From Myxococcus landrumus (lineage in GTDB: Bacteria; Myxococcota; Myxococcia; Myxococcales; Myxococcaceae): DNA of 64,000 bases. The position numbers and the translations under genes are program-made. Positions 1 to 8,620 of the stretch are shown here, in pieces (the stretch's first letter is position 1; every line of letters begins with the position of its first letter). The notes below the pieces were generated by a model, which was not told the origin of the DNA, searched no databases, and saw nothing but the letters and a program-made list of their open reading frames with translations. The stretch lies in NCBI RefSeq assembly GCF_017301635.1, contig NZ_CP071091.1:6708001-6772000 (forward strand), given 5' to 3'.

Positions 1-1515
1 GTCTCCGCCATCAACCCCACGCCGCCGGGCGAGGGGAAGACCACCATGTCCGTGGCGCTGGCCATGGGCCTGCGGCGCCGGGGGCGCAAGGTCGTGGCCG
101 CGCTGCGAGAGCCCTCGCTCGGGCCGGTGTTCGGCGTGAAGGGCGGAGGCACGGGCGGCGGACAGGCCAGCCTGGAGCCCGCGGCGGACATCAACCTGCA
201 CTTCACCGGCGACCTGCACGCCATCACCAGCGCCAACAACCTGCTGGCCGCGCTCGTCGACAACGCCGTGTACTACGGCCACCCCGTGCCCATCGACTCC
301 ACGCGCGTGCGCTGGCGGCGCGCCATGGACATGAACGACCGGTTCCTGCGAAACGTCATCGTCGGCCTCGGCGGCAAGGCGCACGGCGTCCCGCGCGAGG
401 GCGCCTTCGACATCACCGCCGCCAGCGAGGTGATGGCCATCCTCGCCCTGTCGGAGAACCTCAAGGACCTGGAGGCCCGGCTCGGCCGCGTCGTCGTGGG
501 CCTGTCTCCCGACGGCAAGCCCGTGCGCGCCCGCGACGTGGACGCGGCGGCGGCCATGGTCGCCCTGCTCAAGGACGCGCTGATGCCCAACCTCGTGCAG
601 ACGCGCGAGGGCGGCCCCGCGCTCGTGCACGCCGGCCCCTTCGGCAACATCGCGCACGGGTGCAGCTCCGTGGTGGGCACGCGGATGGGCCTCGCGTACG
701 CGGACGAGGTCGTCACGGAGGCGGGCTTCGGCTTCGACCTGGGCGCGGAGAAGTTCCTCGACATCAAGTGCCGGAGCACCGGCCTGTGGCCCCGAGGCGT
801 CGTGCTCGTCGTCACGCTGCGCGCGCTGAAGTACCAGGGCGGCGCGCCGCTCGCCCGCGTGGCGGACCCGGACGCGGACGCACTCGCGCGAGGCTTCGAC
901 CACCTGGAGAAGCACCTGGAATCCGTGCGCGCCTTCGGCCTGCCCGCCGTGCTGTGCGTCAACCGCTTCCCGCAGGACACGGAGGCGGAGCTCGACGCCC
1001 TGCGCGCCTTCGGGCGGGAGCGCGGCGTGGAGACCGCCGTGTGCGAGGGCTTCACCCGAGGCGGTGAGGGCGCCCTGGAGCTGGCCGACCGGGTGCTCGC
1101 CATGCTCGACGCGACGGACGCCTCACCGCCCCAGCCGCGCTTCCTCTACGACGTGAAGCAGTCCCCCGAGGAGAAGGTGCGCGCCATCGCCCGCACCGTG
1201 TACGGCGCGGACGACGTGGCCTTCACCGCCTCCGCGCGCAAGGACCTGGAGATGGTGCGCGAACTGGGCGGCGCGGAGCTGCCCGTGTGCATGGCGAAGA
1301 CGCACCTGTCGCTCTCGGATGACCCGACGAAGCAGGGCCGTCCCCGAGGCTTCACGCTCACCGTGCGCGAGGTGCGCCTGTCCGCGGGCGCGGGCTTCAT
1401 GGTGGCGCTCACCGGAGACATCCTCACCATGCCGGGCCTGCCCAAGGAGCCCGCGGCCCGCCGCATCACCGTCCACGAGGACGGCCGCATCACCGGGTTG
1501 ATGCAGGGCGAATAG
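1..1515 (+). CDS. fhs: Formate--tetrahydrofolate ligase, 5' end missing
   Basis: Cytosolic enzyme of one-carbon metabolism that makes 10-formyltetrahydrofolate from formate, tetrahydrofolate and ATP. The frame is open from the first base. It begins inside the nucleotide-binding loop (NPTPPGEGKTT) and continues with the family's SLGPVFGVKGG and INLHFTGDLHAI motifs. About 504 residues are present; the family is usually near 555, so roughly the first 50 residues lie upstream of the window. The internal ATG at 46 falls inside the conserved loop and is not the start. It converges on the chemoreceptor gene, with a strong hairpin between them. Confidence 0.95.
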   Translation, partial: VSAINPTPPGEGKTTMSVALAMGLRRRGRKVVAALREPSLGPVFGVKGGGTGGGQASLEPAADINLHFTGDLHAITSANNLLAALVDNAVYYGHPVPIDSTRVRWRRAMDMNDRFLRNVIVGLGGKAHGVPREGAFDITAASEVMAILALSENLKDLEARLGRVVVGLSPDGKPVRARDVDAAAAMVALLKDALMPNLVQTREGGPALVHAGPFGNIAHGCSSVVGTRMGLAYADEVVTEAGFGFDLGAEKFLDIKCRSTGLWPRGVVLVVTLRALKYQGGAPLARVADPDADALARGFDHLEKHLESVRAFGLPAVLCVNRFPQDTEAELDALRAFGRERGVETAVCEGFTRGGEGALELADRVLAMLDATDASPPQPRFLYDVKQSPEEKVRAIARTVYGADDVAFTASARKDLEMVRELGGAELPVCMAKTHLSLSDDPTKQGRPRGFTLTVREVRLSAGAGFMVALTGDILTMPGLPKEPAARRITVHEDGRITGLMQGE

Positions 1516-1530
1516 GCCCGTGAGGGGAAC

Positions 1531-1555
1531 GGGCGGCCCTTCGGCAGGGCCGCCC
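1531..1555. terminator. Bidirectional hairpin between convergent genes
   Basis: Perfect 9-bp inverted repeat (GGGCGGCCC / GGGCCGCCC) around a 7-base loop, placed between the stop codons of fhs and the chemoreceptor gene. There is no T-run, which is common for hairpins in such GC-rich genomes. Its position argues for a terminator serving both strands. Confidence 0.65.
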
Positions 1556-1565
1556 TGGAAGCACC

Positions 1566-2726
1566 CTACACGCGGAACGCCGTGGACAGCGCCTGGAGGC
1601 GGCCCAGCGTGGCGTTGATTTGAGCCACGGCCTCCTCGGCCGTCAGGGTGGACGTCACGACGTCCGCCATCATCGAGGAGAGGTGCGTCATCACGTCCGT
1701 CATCTGCGCGATGCCCGCGTTCTGCTGAGTGACGGAGGCGACAATCTGCCGCGCCGCCTGACTGCTCTCCTGCACCACCGTGGTGATTCCCGACAGCGAG
1801 CTGGCCGAGGCCAACACCTGCTCGATGTTCTGCTCCATCTTCTCGCTGTCCTCCTCCGCGATGGAGGTCGTCTGGCGGATGGCCTGGTTGATTTCGAGCA
1901 GAATCTTCCCGATGCGCTGGGTGCTCTGGAGCGACTGGCCGCTGAGCGCGCGCATCTCCCGCGCCACCACCGCGAAGCCTCGGCCGCCCTCGCCCGCGCG
2001 CGCCGCTTCAATCGCCGCGTTGAGCGCCAGCACGTTGGACTGGTCCGCCAGGTCCTTCACGCTGCTGATGATTTCGCCGGCGTGCACGGCCTGCTCGCTC
2101 AGGTGCGCGATGCTGCTCACCAGCGCGCTCACCCGCTCGCGAATCTGCTGCATGCCTTCCGCGCTCTGCTCGATGGACTGCTGTCCCGACGAGCTGAACG
2201 CATCCGCCTCCGCCGCCACCTTCAGCACCATCTCCGCGCGGCTGGACGCCATGCTGGAGGTCTGGGCGATTTCGGCGATGGTGGTGCTCGCCTCGGTGAG
2301 GCTGCGCGACTGGTTGGTGAGGAAGTTCACCTGGTCCTGGCTCGCCTGCGTCAGCCGCGAGGCCGCCGAGGACAGCTCCGTCACCACCGACTGCAACGTG
2401 GAGGGCACCTCCCGCAGCCGGTCCACCATCACCTGGAGGCTGCGCCCCAGCTCACCCACCTCGTCCTGTCCCACCGCATCGATGGGCTGGGACAGGTCGC
2501 CGTCCTGGGCGATTCGCCGGGCCACCGCCGCCAGCCGCCCCATGGGCTCGGCCACCTCGCGGTGCAGCCACACCGCCAGGACCACCATCAACCCCAGACA
2601 CGACAGGGCCAGCGCACCCACCAGCCAGGAGGGCCCCTCCGCCAGCACCACCGCGAAGAGCATCGTCAGGAACACCGCCGCGACCGCCGGCGACAGCATG
2701 ACTTTCTGCTTCAGCTTCAAACGCAC
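1566..2726 (-). CDS. Methyl-accepting chemotaxis protein without periplasmic sensor domain
   Basis: 386-residue membrane signal transducer that should control a CheA kinase through CheW. The N-terminus has two membrane segments separated by only a few residues (roughly residues 10-30 and 35-55), so there is no room for a periplasmic ligand domain. A HAMP linker follows, then a long coiled coil with the conserved hairpin tip (ALNAAIEAARAGEGGRGFAVVA, given here only as landmark residues ALNAA...GRGF). The GTG at 2726 was chosen because GGAGGG lies 6 bases upstream; an earlier in-frame GTG at 2792 would add a glycine- and proline-rich leader. No che genes are nearby. The missing sensor suggests it reads membrane state, cytoplasmic cues or partner receptors; that is inference. 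Confidence 0.88.
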   Translation of the reverse strand: MRLKLKQKVMLSPAVAAVFLTMLFAVVLAEGPSWLVGALALSCLGLMVVLAVWLHREVAEPMGRLAAVARRIAQDGDLSQPIDAVGQDEVGELGRSLQVMVDRLREVPSTLQSVVTELSSAASRLTQASQDQVNFLTNQSRSLTEASTTIAEIAQTSSMASSRAEMVLKVAAEADAFSSSGQQSIEQSAEGMQQIRERVSALVSSIAHLSEQAVHAGEIISSVKDLADQSNVLALNAAIEAARAGEGGRGFAVVAREMRALSGQSLQSTQRIGKILLEINQAIRQTTSIAEEDSEKMEQNIEQVLASASSLSGITTVVQESSQAARQIVASVTQQNAGIAQMTDVMTHLSSMMADVVTSTLTAEEAVAQINATLGRLQALSTAFRV

Positions 2727-2926
2727 CGAACCCCCTCCACCCCATCCAAGCTTCGGCGGTTGAGGCGCGGCTCCCTCCAGAGCCAGCTGCACCAGCGCAT
2801 GTCGGCATCCTTCCGTGGGGTCGCGGGGACTCCCTGAAGCTTGGACGGACCTGTGATCCGCCGAAGTGCAGGATAGCGAACTGAGCCCCCGCTGCTAAGT
2901 CTCGGCCATCCCTGGGGTGAAATGGA

Positions 2927-2944
2927 CCCCTCGAACCCGAGGGG
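2927..2944 (-). terminator. Hairpin after the saccharopine-dehydrogenase-like gene
   Basis: 7-bp stem (CCCCTCG / CGAGGGG) with a 4-base loop. On the minus strand it starts 11 bases after the stop codon of the upstream gene and is followed by TCCATTT, so a factor-independent terminator is plausible. Confidence 0.55.
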
Positions 2945-2954
2945 CCCGTGGCGC

Positions 2955-4064
2955 TCACGCCGGGGTGTCCAGGCGGCGGCAGCCCTCCACCCGGAGGACG
3001 AAGTCCGCGCCAAAGGCCCCCGCGGGGGTGAGCGCACCCGGGGTGGGCTGGGCGAGCAGCTCCTCCACGGCGAGCACGGCGGCTCGCGCGGTGAAGAGGT
3101 AGCCCTCCGGCACCTGCAGCCAGGCCTGGGAGGAGCGTCCATCCGGGGCACGCGCCTGGGCCCAGATGTGGGAACGGACCTTCTCGCGCGTGTCCGCGGT
3201 GGGGCCGTGGACGCGGGACTCGATGAGTCTCAGCACCCTGTCCCGCACCAGTCCGACCTTCAGCGTCTCGCGCAGCAGGGGGGCGGTCCACCGCAGGGCA
3301 TGGGCGGAGGAGGCGCGCACGGCCATCAGGGTGGTGATGTTCTGGATGCCGGTGGTGCGCCAGGCGGTGGACAGGTCTCCCCAGGGGATGGGCATCACCG
3401 TGCGCTCCTTGTCATCGAAGCGCAGGCGGCGGATGCCCCGGCCCAGGGGATAGGGCACCAGGACACCGCCGCGCCGGGCCTTGCCTCCCTCGGGGAGCTG
3501 GAGCACCACGGACTTGGCGGTGCCCGCGCTGGCCTGCGAGCCGCCCGCGATGGCGATCTCCAGCTCGGTGGCGCCCGGCACCAGGTCCGCGACGTACCGG
3601 GCCAGACAGTCGGTGGGCACCACGTCGAAGCCCACGCCGGACATCAGCGAGACACCTCGGGCCTTGGCCTCCGCGTCCAGGCGGAACGAGCCCTCGAAGA
3701 CGGGAATCTCCCCCGTGATGTCCTGGTAGTGCACGCCCTGCGCGAGGCACGCCTGGCGCATGGGCTCGGCGGTGCGCACGAAGGGGCCCGCGGCGTGGAG
3801 CACCAGCGGCAGGTCCTTCAGCGCGGCGGACAACTGGTTCGGGTCCTCCAGCGCGGCGGGGCGGACCTCCAGCCCCAGCGCTTCCGCCAGGGGCGTCAGC
3901 TTCTCGGGGGAACGACCGGACAACACGGGACGATGGCCTCGGCGCACCGCCTCCTCCGCGATGAGGCGGCCGGTGTAGCCAGAAGCTCCGTACAACAACC
4001 AACGAGGCGTGATGGAAGAGGTGGTCGTCACACCCGCGACGCTAACAGGCGGACCCGCCCTCAC
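2955..4064 (-). CDS. Saccharopine dehydrogenase-like NAD(P)-binding oxidoreductase
   Basis: The protein has an N-terminal Rossmann fold (LLYGASGYTGRLIAEEA from about residue 23) followed by the segment HAAGPFVRTAEPMRQACL and the GVGFDVVPTDC motif. These are typical of the saccharopine dehydrogenase-like family that includes trans-acting enoyl reductases and uncharacterised lipid-modifying enzymes. The likely reaction is NAD(P)H-dependent reduction or dehydrogenation, substrate unknown. About 369 residues from a GTG at 4064; a second GTG at 4031, 11 codons later, is equally possible and neither has a convincing ribosome site. No linked lipid or lysine genes help to name the substrate. Confidence 0.8.
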   Translation of the reverse strand: MRAGPPVSVAGVTTTSSITPRWLLYGASGYTGRLIAEEAVRRGHRPVLSGRSPEKLTPLAEALGLEVRPAALEDPNQLSAALKDLPLVLHAAGPFVRTAEPMRQACLAQGVHYQDITGEIPVFEGSFRLDAEAKARGVSLMSGVGFDVVPTDCLARYVADLVPGATELEIAIAGGSQASAGTAKSVVLQLPEGGKARRGGVLVPYPLGRGIRRLRFDDKERTVMPIPWGDLSTAWRTTGIQNITTLMAVRASSAHALRWTAPLLRETLKVGLVRDRVLRLIESRVHGPTADTREKVRSHIWAQARAPDGRSSQAWLQVPEGYLFTARAAVLAVEELLAQPTPGALTPAGAFGADFVLRVEGCRRLDTPA

Positions 4065-4127
4065 ATGCGACGGGTGAGGCCGCGGCCCACCATCTGTCCG
4101 CCGTTGGACCCCGTGAGCTTTTTACGC

Positions 4128-4622
4128 TCATCGGGCCTGGACAGCCTCGGCGCCCGGGTTCACGTGCGTCTCCTCCACGCAGACGAGCAACGCGCGCAGC
4201 GCCGCCGTCGAGGGCGCCGTCAGCAGCGCCTCCCGAAGCCTCGCGTTGCGAAGCAGCGCGCCAATCCTCGCGAGCACGTTGAGGTGCAGGCCCGCCGTGT
4301 CCGGTGGTGACACCATCCCCACGAAGATGTGCACCCGGTCCTGGTCCGCGTCTCCGAACTCGACGCCCTGGCGATGCAGCCCCACGCACGTGACGATGCG
4401 AGGCACCCCCGCCAGCCGGCAGTGTGGCACCGCCACACCGCCCACCGTCGCCGTGGAGCCGAGCTGCTCGCGCGCCAACAAGTGGGTCGCCAGCTCCTTG
4501 GGAGAGACCTGCGCCCGAGACGCCATCAATCCGGCCAGCTCCCGCACCACGTCCATCCGGTCCTTCGCCACCATCGACAGGCGGACGCCTTCGGCATCCA
4601 GGTAGTCAGTCCATCGCAACAT
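4128..4622 (-). CDS. PTS EIIA (fructose/nitrogen type) domain protein, copy 1
   Basis: 164-residue stand-alone EIIA domain of the mannitol/fructose/nitrogen-PTS class. The phosphorylatable histidine is H67 in GGVAVPHCRL, preceded by the usual REQLGSTA motif. Such proteins accept phosphate from HPr or NPr and usually regulate partners rather than move sugar when no EIIB/EIIC is nearby, as here. The start is ATG 4622 because GAGGAGG lies 8 bases upstream; the frame stays open further upstream but that extension has no family character. It is a paralogue of the next gene upstream, same length and same histidine position. Confidence 0.88.
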   Translation of the reverse strand: MLRWTDYLDAEGVRLSMVAKDRMDVVRELAGLMASRAQVSPKELATHLLAREQLGSTATVGGVAVPHCRLAGVPRIVTCVGLHRQGVEFGDADQDRVHIFVGMVSPPDTAGLHLNVLARIGALLRNARLREALLTAPSTAALRALLVCVEETHVNPGAEAVQAR

Positions 4623-4817
4623 ACCGGTCACCTCCTCGGTGCAGCCGCCGCATCCCGAGTCGGCGCAGAGATGTGCCCCCCTCGCGCGATTGCGTACCCC
4701 CTCCCTGTTGTTTTCCCGAGGCCCACCACACACTTCCGGTCCGGTCAGAAAGACCCCGGTACCTCTTGGCTTCTCATTCTCCAAGCCCGGGAGCCTGCTC
4801 GCCTCCCCTCTCGGAAC

Positions 4818-5312
4818 TCAGCGCCCCAGGGCCAGCTCGTGGCGAGGAGACAGATGCTCTTCCTCGGCCTGCACGAGCAGCGCGCGAATCACCGCCGGCG
4901 ACGACGCCACCAGCAGGTCCGCGCGCAGCACCGGGTCATGCAACAGCGTGGCGATACGCGAGAGCACGTTGAGGTGGAGCCCCGCGGTGTCCAGGGGAGA
5001 GACGAGCCCCACGAAGATGCGCACCAGCCCATCCTCGGCCGCGCCGAACGCCAGGCCTCCTCGGTGGATGCCCAGACAGGTGACGATGCGCTCCGCGCGA
5101 GCAAGCCGGCAGTGAGGCACCGCCACGCCTCCCTCCATCGCCGTGGAGCCCAGGTGCTCGCGCGCCATCAGGTTCAGCGCCAGCTCACGCTGGGACACGC
5201 CGGCCCGCTGCGCCATCAGCCCCGCCAGCTCGTGCAACACCTCCGTCGGGGCTCTCGACTCCAGCGAGGGGCGGATGGCGTCCACGTCCAGGAAATCGGT
5301 CCACCTCCACAT
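4818..5312 (-). CDS. PTS EIIA (fructose/nitrogen type) domain protein, copy 2
   Basis: 164-residue paralogue of the neighbouring EIIA protein, with active-site H67 in GGVAVPHCRL and the same MxRWTDxLD opening. The start is ATG 5312, behind GGGAGGAAGGC. The two copies are separated by 195 bases, so they may be expressed independently. They differ most at the C-terminus and around residues 75-90, where partner contacts would be expected; that is inference. No EI, HPr or permease gene is in the window, so the phosphate donor is unknown. Confidence 0.88.
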   Translation of the reverse strand: MWRWTDFLDVDAIRPSLESRAPTEVLHELAGLMAQRAGVSQRELALNLMAREHLGSTAMEGGVAVPHCRLARAERIVTCLGIHRGGLAFGAAEDGLVRIFVGLVSPLDTAGLHLNVLSRIATLLHDPVLRADLLVASSPAVIRALLVQAEEEHLSPRHELALGR

Positions 5313-5371
5313 GCCTTCCTCCCAGGGCGGCTCGGCCACCGCCCGCTTGGTGCACCCGCGTGGGTGGTGCG

Positions 5372-5728
5372 TCAGACGGCGGGGGCCACCCGCGCGCGGC
5401 CCGCCAGGACGATGCATGCGGCCAGGACGCGCGGGGTGAAGCGGTCGCGCTCGTCGTCCTCGAACGCGCGCGCGAGCTGCTCCGGGTCGTCATCCAGGAA
5501 CAGCGTGGAGCCCAGCCGGTCATACAGATGCTCCAGCAAGCCTCGGCAGCAGGAGCACCGCCGAGCGCCATCCAACGCATGTTCCGCACGCGTCCGCGCG
5601 TCGGCCAGTCGCTCCACGCCCAACATCCGCACCGCCTTGAGTGGCGCCTCACAGGGCGGCGGGGCGGCCTCCCCGTGGGCCCGCGGGTGGAACAGGGGCA
5701 GCGACTTCACGAATCGGGACAGCCACAT
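5372..5728 (-). CDS. Unknown 118-residue protein with a CxxC motif
   Basis: Not recognised. The start at ATG 5728 is supported by GGAGG five bases upstream. The protein opens with a short amphipathic stretch (MWLSRFVKSLPLF), has RRCSCCRGLL in the middle (a C-x-C-C cluster that could bind metal or form a disulfide), then an acidic run (LDDDPEQLARAFEDDERD). It lies 59 bases upstream of the second EIIA gene on the same strand and may be co-transcribed with it. A motif shared with three other promoter regions lies 125 bases upstream of its start. Confidence 0.6.
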   Translation of the reverse strand: MWLSRFVKSLPLFHPRAHGEAAPPPCEAPLKAVRMLGVERLADARTRAEHALDGARRCSCCRGLLEHLYDRLGSTLFLDDDPEQLARAFEDDERDRFTPRVLAACIVLAGRARVAPAV

Positions 5729-5853
5729 GGGTCCTCCGCGCCGGGCCCCTACCGTCCCGGACACGCCCCTCCCATCGCATCCGCCATGCCAGGGGCGTCC
5801 GCGCCAGGTGCTCGGAATCCGGGCACATTTTCGCGCAAGCCCTCCGGGCCACC

Positions 5854-5876
5854 TTGCAGTCCGCAACCCAGGCCCT
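5854..5876 (-). promoter_or_regulatory. Shared upstream motif, site 1
   Basis: Read on the minus strand it fits GGNCC-N5-TGC-N-G-N2-TGCAA, the pattern also seen at 8536, 9070 and 26659. It ends 125 bases before the start of the 118-residue gene. It may be a promoter or an operator. It lies in the divergent region with the lipoprotein gene on the plus strand. Confidence 0.4.
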
Positions 5877-5984
5877 CGCGGCACACGGCACATCGCGAGC
5901 CGAGGCTGATTCCCCCAGGCTCCAGCCCGAGGCCCCGTCCGCACGCCTGTACGGCGGCCCACGGGGCCCTATCATGCGCGCCCC

Positions 5985-6878
5985 ATGAAGCGACTCTCCT
6001 CGACCCTCCTCTTCAGCCTGCTGCTCTGCGCGTGCGGCGACTCCAACCCCGGCCCCTCGAAGCCGGGCACGCAGGTGGAGCGCGGCCCCCGCGCGATTCC
6101 CCTCGAAGGCGACCCGAACGGCCTGTTCTGGGACGCCGCCACCGCGACGCTCTACATCGCGGATGACCAGAACCACCGCATCCTGAAGTACCGCGATGGG
6201 GAAGGGGTCTCCGTGGCGGCCACGCTGCCGGACGCCCCCGCCGACAGCAGCAACCTGGGCGAGGTCGTCCGCCTCCAGGACGGCACGCTCGTCACCGTGC
6301 GCTTCGGCTTCGGCACCGCGGGCGCGGTGTTGTTCGTCCGGCCGGATGGCACGCCGGGCACCGTGCCGGGACTGCCCATGAACCGCCGCCGCATCGGCCT
6401 CACGGTGACGAAGGACGGGCGGCTGCTGGACAGCTACTTCGTGCGCAACAACAACGTGAACGTCGGCTCCGTGGCGCAGGTCTCGCTCGACGGCACGGAG
6501 ACGGAGCTCGTGGGCGCGCTCCAGAAGCCGGTGGGCGTGCTGGCCGTGGAGGACACGCTCTACATCGCGGACCAGATTGCCGGGAAGGTGTACCGCTCGC
6601 CGCTGTCCAACCCCTCCGCGCTCAGCACGCTGGCCACCATCACCGAGCCTGACCTGCTCGCGCTGGGGCCGGGCGGCGCGCTGCTCACCGGCACGCGCCA
6701 GGGCACGGTGCTGCGCATCTCCACCACCGACGGCACGACGTCCGCGCTGGCCACGGGCTTCCAGCAGGTGCGCGGCCTGGCCTACGACGCGGCCAACCGC
6801 CGCCTCTTCGCCGCGGACCATGACCGCGACGAGAGCAACGGCACCACGCACTTCCTCCAAATCATCCCGGTCGACTGA
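5985..6878 (+). CDS. Beta-propeller (NHL/SMP-30-like) lipoprotein
   Basis: 297 residues with a lipoprotein signal peptide (MKRLSSTLLFSLLLCAC, lipobox ending at the second cysteine). The rest is a repeated pattern of NGLFWDAATATLYIADDQNHRI, VLAVEDTLYIADQIAGKV and VRGLAYDAANRRLFAAD (landmarks only), typical of NHL or SMP-30/gluconolactonase-like beta-propellers. It should be anchored in the periplasm or outer membrane and may bind a ligand or protein; catalytic metal residues of lactonases are not evident. Its stop overlaps the next gene's ATG by one base, so it is translationally coupled to the porin gene. Confidence 0.75.
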   Translation: MKRLSSTLLFSLLLCACGDSNPGPSKPGTQVERGPRAIPLEGDPNGLFWDAATATLYIADDQNHRILKYRDGEGVSVAATLPDAPADSSNLGEVVRLQDGTLVTVRFGFGTAGAVLFVRPDGTPGTVPGLPMNRRRIGLTVTKDGRLLDSYFVRNNNVNVGSVAQVSLDGTETELVGALQKPVGVLAVEDTLYIADQIAGKVYRSPLSNPSALSTLATITEPDLLALGPGGALLTGTRQGTVLRISTTDGTTSALATGFQQVRGLAYDAANRRLFAADHDRDESNGTTHFLQIIPVD

Positions 6879-8062
6879 TGCGACAGGCACCGTGGATTCT
6901 GCTCTGCGCGCTGGCCTCCACGCCGGCGCTCGCGGAGGAGGCGTGGCTGCACCCCACGCTGGTGGGTGAGCTGGACTACCGGCAGCACGCCTCGGACGTG
7001 GAGGGCTTCAGCGGCTTCACCCTCGCGCGGCTGCGCGTGGGCGCGGAGGCGCGGCCCTTGCCGTGGCTGGTGGCGCGAGGCGTGGCGGAGTGGGCGCAGG
7101 AGAAGCCCGCGCTCGTGGATGCCTTCGTGGCGGTGCGGCTGGTGAAGGACCTGCGCCTGTCCCTGGGCTTCATGAAGACGCCGCTGTTCGCCAGCGCGTA
7201 CGACGAGCACCTGGAGGCCCGCGCCATCCCCGAGCTGACCGGCCTCACCCAGGCCTTCTGGCCGCGCCGGGACCTGGGACTGGAGGCGCGCTGGACGCCG
7301 TCCGCGCTGCCGCTGGAGACCTGGGTGCGCGTGGGCAATGGCTCACGCAGTCCCTTGGGCAATGACAACCAGCTCCCCGCGCTGGATGTCCGGGTGGATG
7401 GCCGCTGGGGCCGCGCGATGGGGAATGCCGAGTCCTTCTGGGGCGTCCGCGTGGGCGCCGGCGCGCATGTGGAGAGCGCCTATGACCGGGCGGGCATCGG
7501 CGGCATCGGCCCCCAGGGCTTCGTCTACTACCGGCCTCCGCCCGTCAGCGGCCCCCGCACGGTGACGGAGGCGCATGCCCGCGTGGACGTGGGCCCCGTG
7601 CGCGTCGTCGCCGAGGCCGCCGCCGCGTGGGAGCGCCGCTCGCGCGACACGGACGGCAACCCCGACACCCCTCGCGAGTCCCTGCCGGAGCTCCAGAGCC
7701 AGGGCGCCACGCTGGAGGTGTCCTGGGTCGTCTGGGGCCGGCCTCGCACCGATGCCCCCGTCTGGCCGCAGGCGAGCGAGGGCTCCGTCGAGGCCCTTCA
7801 AGCGCTGCGCGAGGGACAGCTCCCCCACGGCGCGCTGGAAGTCGCCGGCCGCGTCGAGCGGCTGTGGCTGGGTCGAGGCGCCGCCGATGTCATCTCGGGA
7901 GGCTCCGTGAGTGGAGCCCTCGCCGTGCGTTGGTGGGCCACGTCGTTCCTCGGCGTGGGCCTCGCGGGCTACTTGCAGCGCTACGACTCCGCGCCGCTCG
8001 AGGAGCCGGACCGGCGGACATCGTGGATGGCGTTGGCGCGCACGACGGTGAGCTTCCACTGA
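6878..8062 (+). CDS. Outer-membrane porin-like beta-barrel protein
   Basis: 394 residues with a Sec signal peptide (cleavage probably after TPALA) and alternating hydrophobic/polar strands to the end, finishing in a terminal aromatic residue pair (SFH). The segment LSLGFMKTPLF...AFWPRRDLGLEARWTP resembles the phosphate-selective porin O/P superfamily. It overlaps the beta-propeller lipoprotein gene by one base, suggesting that the two act together at the outer membrane. The solute is unknown. Confidence 0.72.
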   Translation: MRQAPWILLCALASTPALAEEAWLHPTLVGELDYRQHASDVEGFSGFTLARLRVGAEARPLPWLVARGVAEWAQEKPALVDAFVAVRLVKDLRLSLGFMKTPLFASAYDEHLEARAIPELTGLTQAFWPRRDLGLEARWTPSALPLETWVRVGNGSRSPLGNDNQLPALDVRVDGRWGRAMGNAESFWGVRVGAGAHVESAYDRAGIGGIGPQGFVYYRPPPVSGPRTVTEAHARVDVGPVRVVAEAAAAWERRSRDTDGNPDTPRESLPELQSQGATLEVSWVVWGRPRTDAPVWPQASEGSVEALQALREGQLPHGALEVAGRVERLWLGRGAADVISGGSVSGALAVRWWATSFLGVGLAGYLQRYDSAPLEEPDRRTSWMALARTTVSFH

Positions 8063-8084
8063 CGGGGGCCAGGCTCCCGGCCGC

Positions 8085-8453
8085 TCAGCGCAGCGCGCGG
8101 CCGTGGAGCCGGGCCAGCTCCTGGCAGTCCCCCTGGCACTCCGGGAAGTGCAGGAGGAAGCGGGCCTGCTCACGGCAGCGAGGGACAAACCCTTGGTGCG
8201 TGGGCCCGGCGCACAGGCGCTGGAAGCCCGCCCACTCCTCCTGGAACGCGGCGGCGCGCGCCTCGGGCTCCAGCGAGAGGACCGCGCGGCGCTCCGAGGC
8301 CAACCACCCCACCACCGCCGCCATGGCGCCTCCCAGGAGGAAGACGCGCACCAGGTCCTTCCACCAGGGGCTCGCCAGGGAGGCCGGCTCCGGCGGCGTC
8401 ACGTCATCGAGGGGCGGAGGGGGGACAGCGGACAGGTGCGGCTTGGGACGCAT
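8085..8453 (-). CDS. Small single-span membrane protein with four-cysteine motif, copy 1
   Basis: 122 residues: a proline-rich N-terminus, one membrane helix (VFLLGGAMAAVVGWLA), then a helical soluble part. That part carries the spacing C-x11-C-x12-C-x3-C near the C-terminus. Its neighbour at 8621-8986 has exactly the same spacing, so the two are paralogues. The cysteines could make two disulfides in a helical hairpin if the domain is periplasmic. ATG 8453 was chosen as the first methionine outside the shared upstream region. The gene converges on the porin gene. No known family recognised. Confidence 0.68.
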   Translation of the reverse strand: MRPKPHLSAVPPPPLDDVTPPEPASLASPWWKDLVRVFLLGGAMAAVVGWLASERRAVLSLEPEARAAAFQEEWAGFQRLCAGPTHQGFVPRCREQARFLLHFPECQGDCQELARLHGRALR

Positions 8454-8535
8454 GCGCGACTTCAAGGGCAATCCCCGTGCCGCGCGAAGGGACGCAACCT
8501 CCCAGGGAGCGAGCCACCCCGTGCCCCAGGGCGCC

Positions 8536-8558
8536 TTGCATTCGGCAAGCAGGGCCCC
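8536..8558 (-). promoter_or_regulatory. Shared upstream motif, site 2
   Basis: Minus-strand match to GGNCC-N5-TGC-N-G-N2-TGCAA, ending 82 bases before the start of the first four-cysteine gene. It lies between the two paralogous genes, which suggests that each has its own promoter. Confidence 0.4.
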
Positions 8559-8620
8559 CAGGGGAGCCATGCATCGCGCAAGACCTTCGCCGTCGAGCCA
8601 CCCGGGGGTGACTCGGGGCG

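Noticed and set aside
3412..4002. Gly/Arg/Pro-rich minus-strand frame overlapping the reductase gene
   Set aside because: It is the same region as the saccharopine-dehydrogenase-like gene read in another frame, and has no motif.
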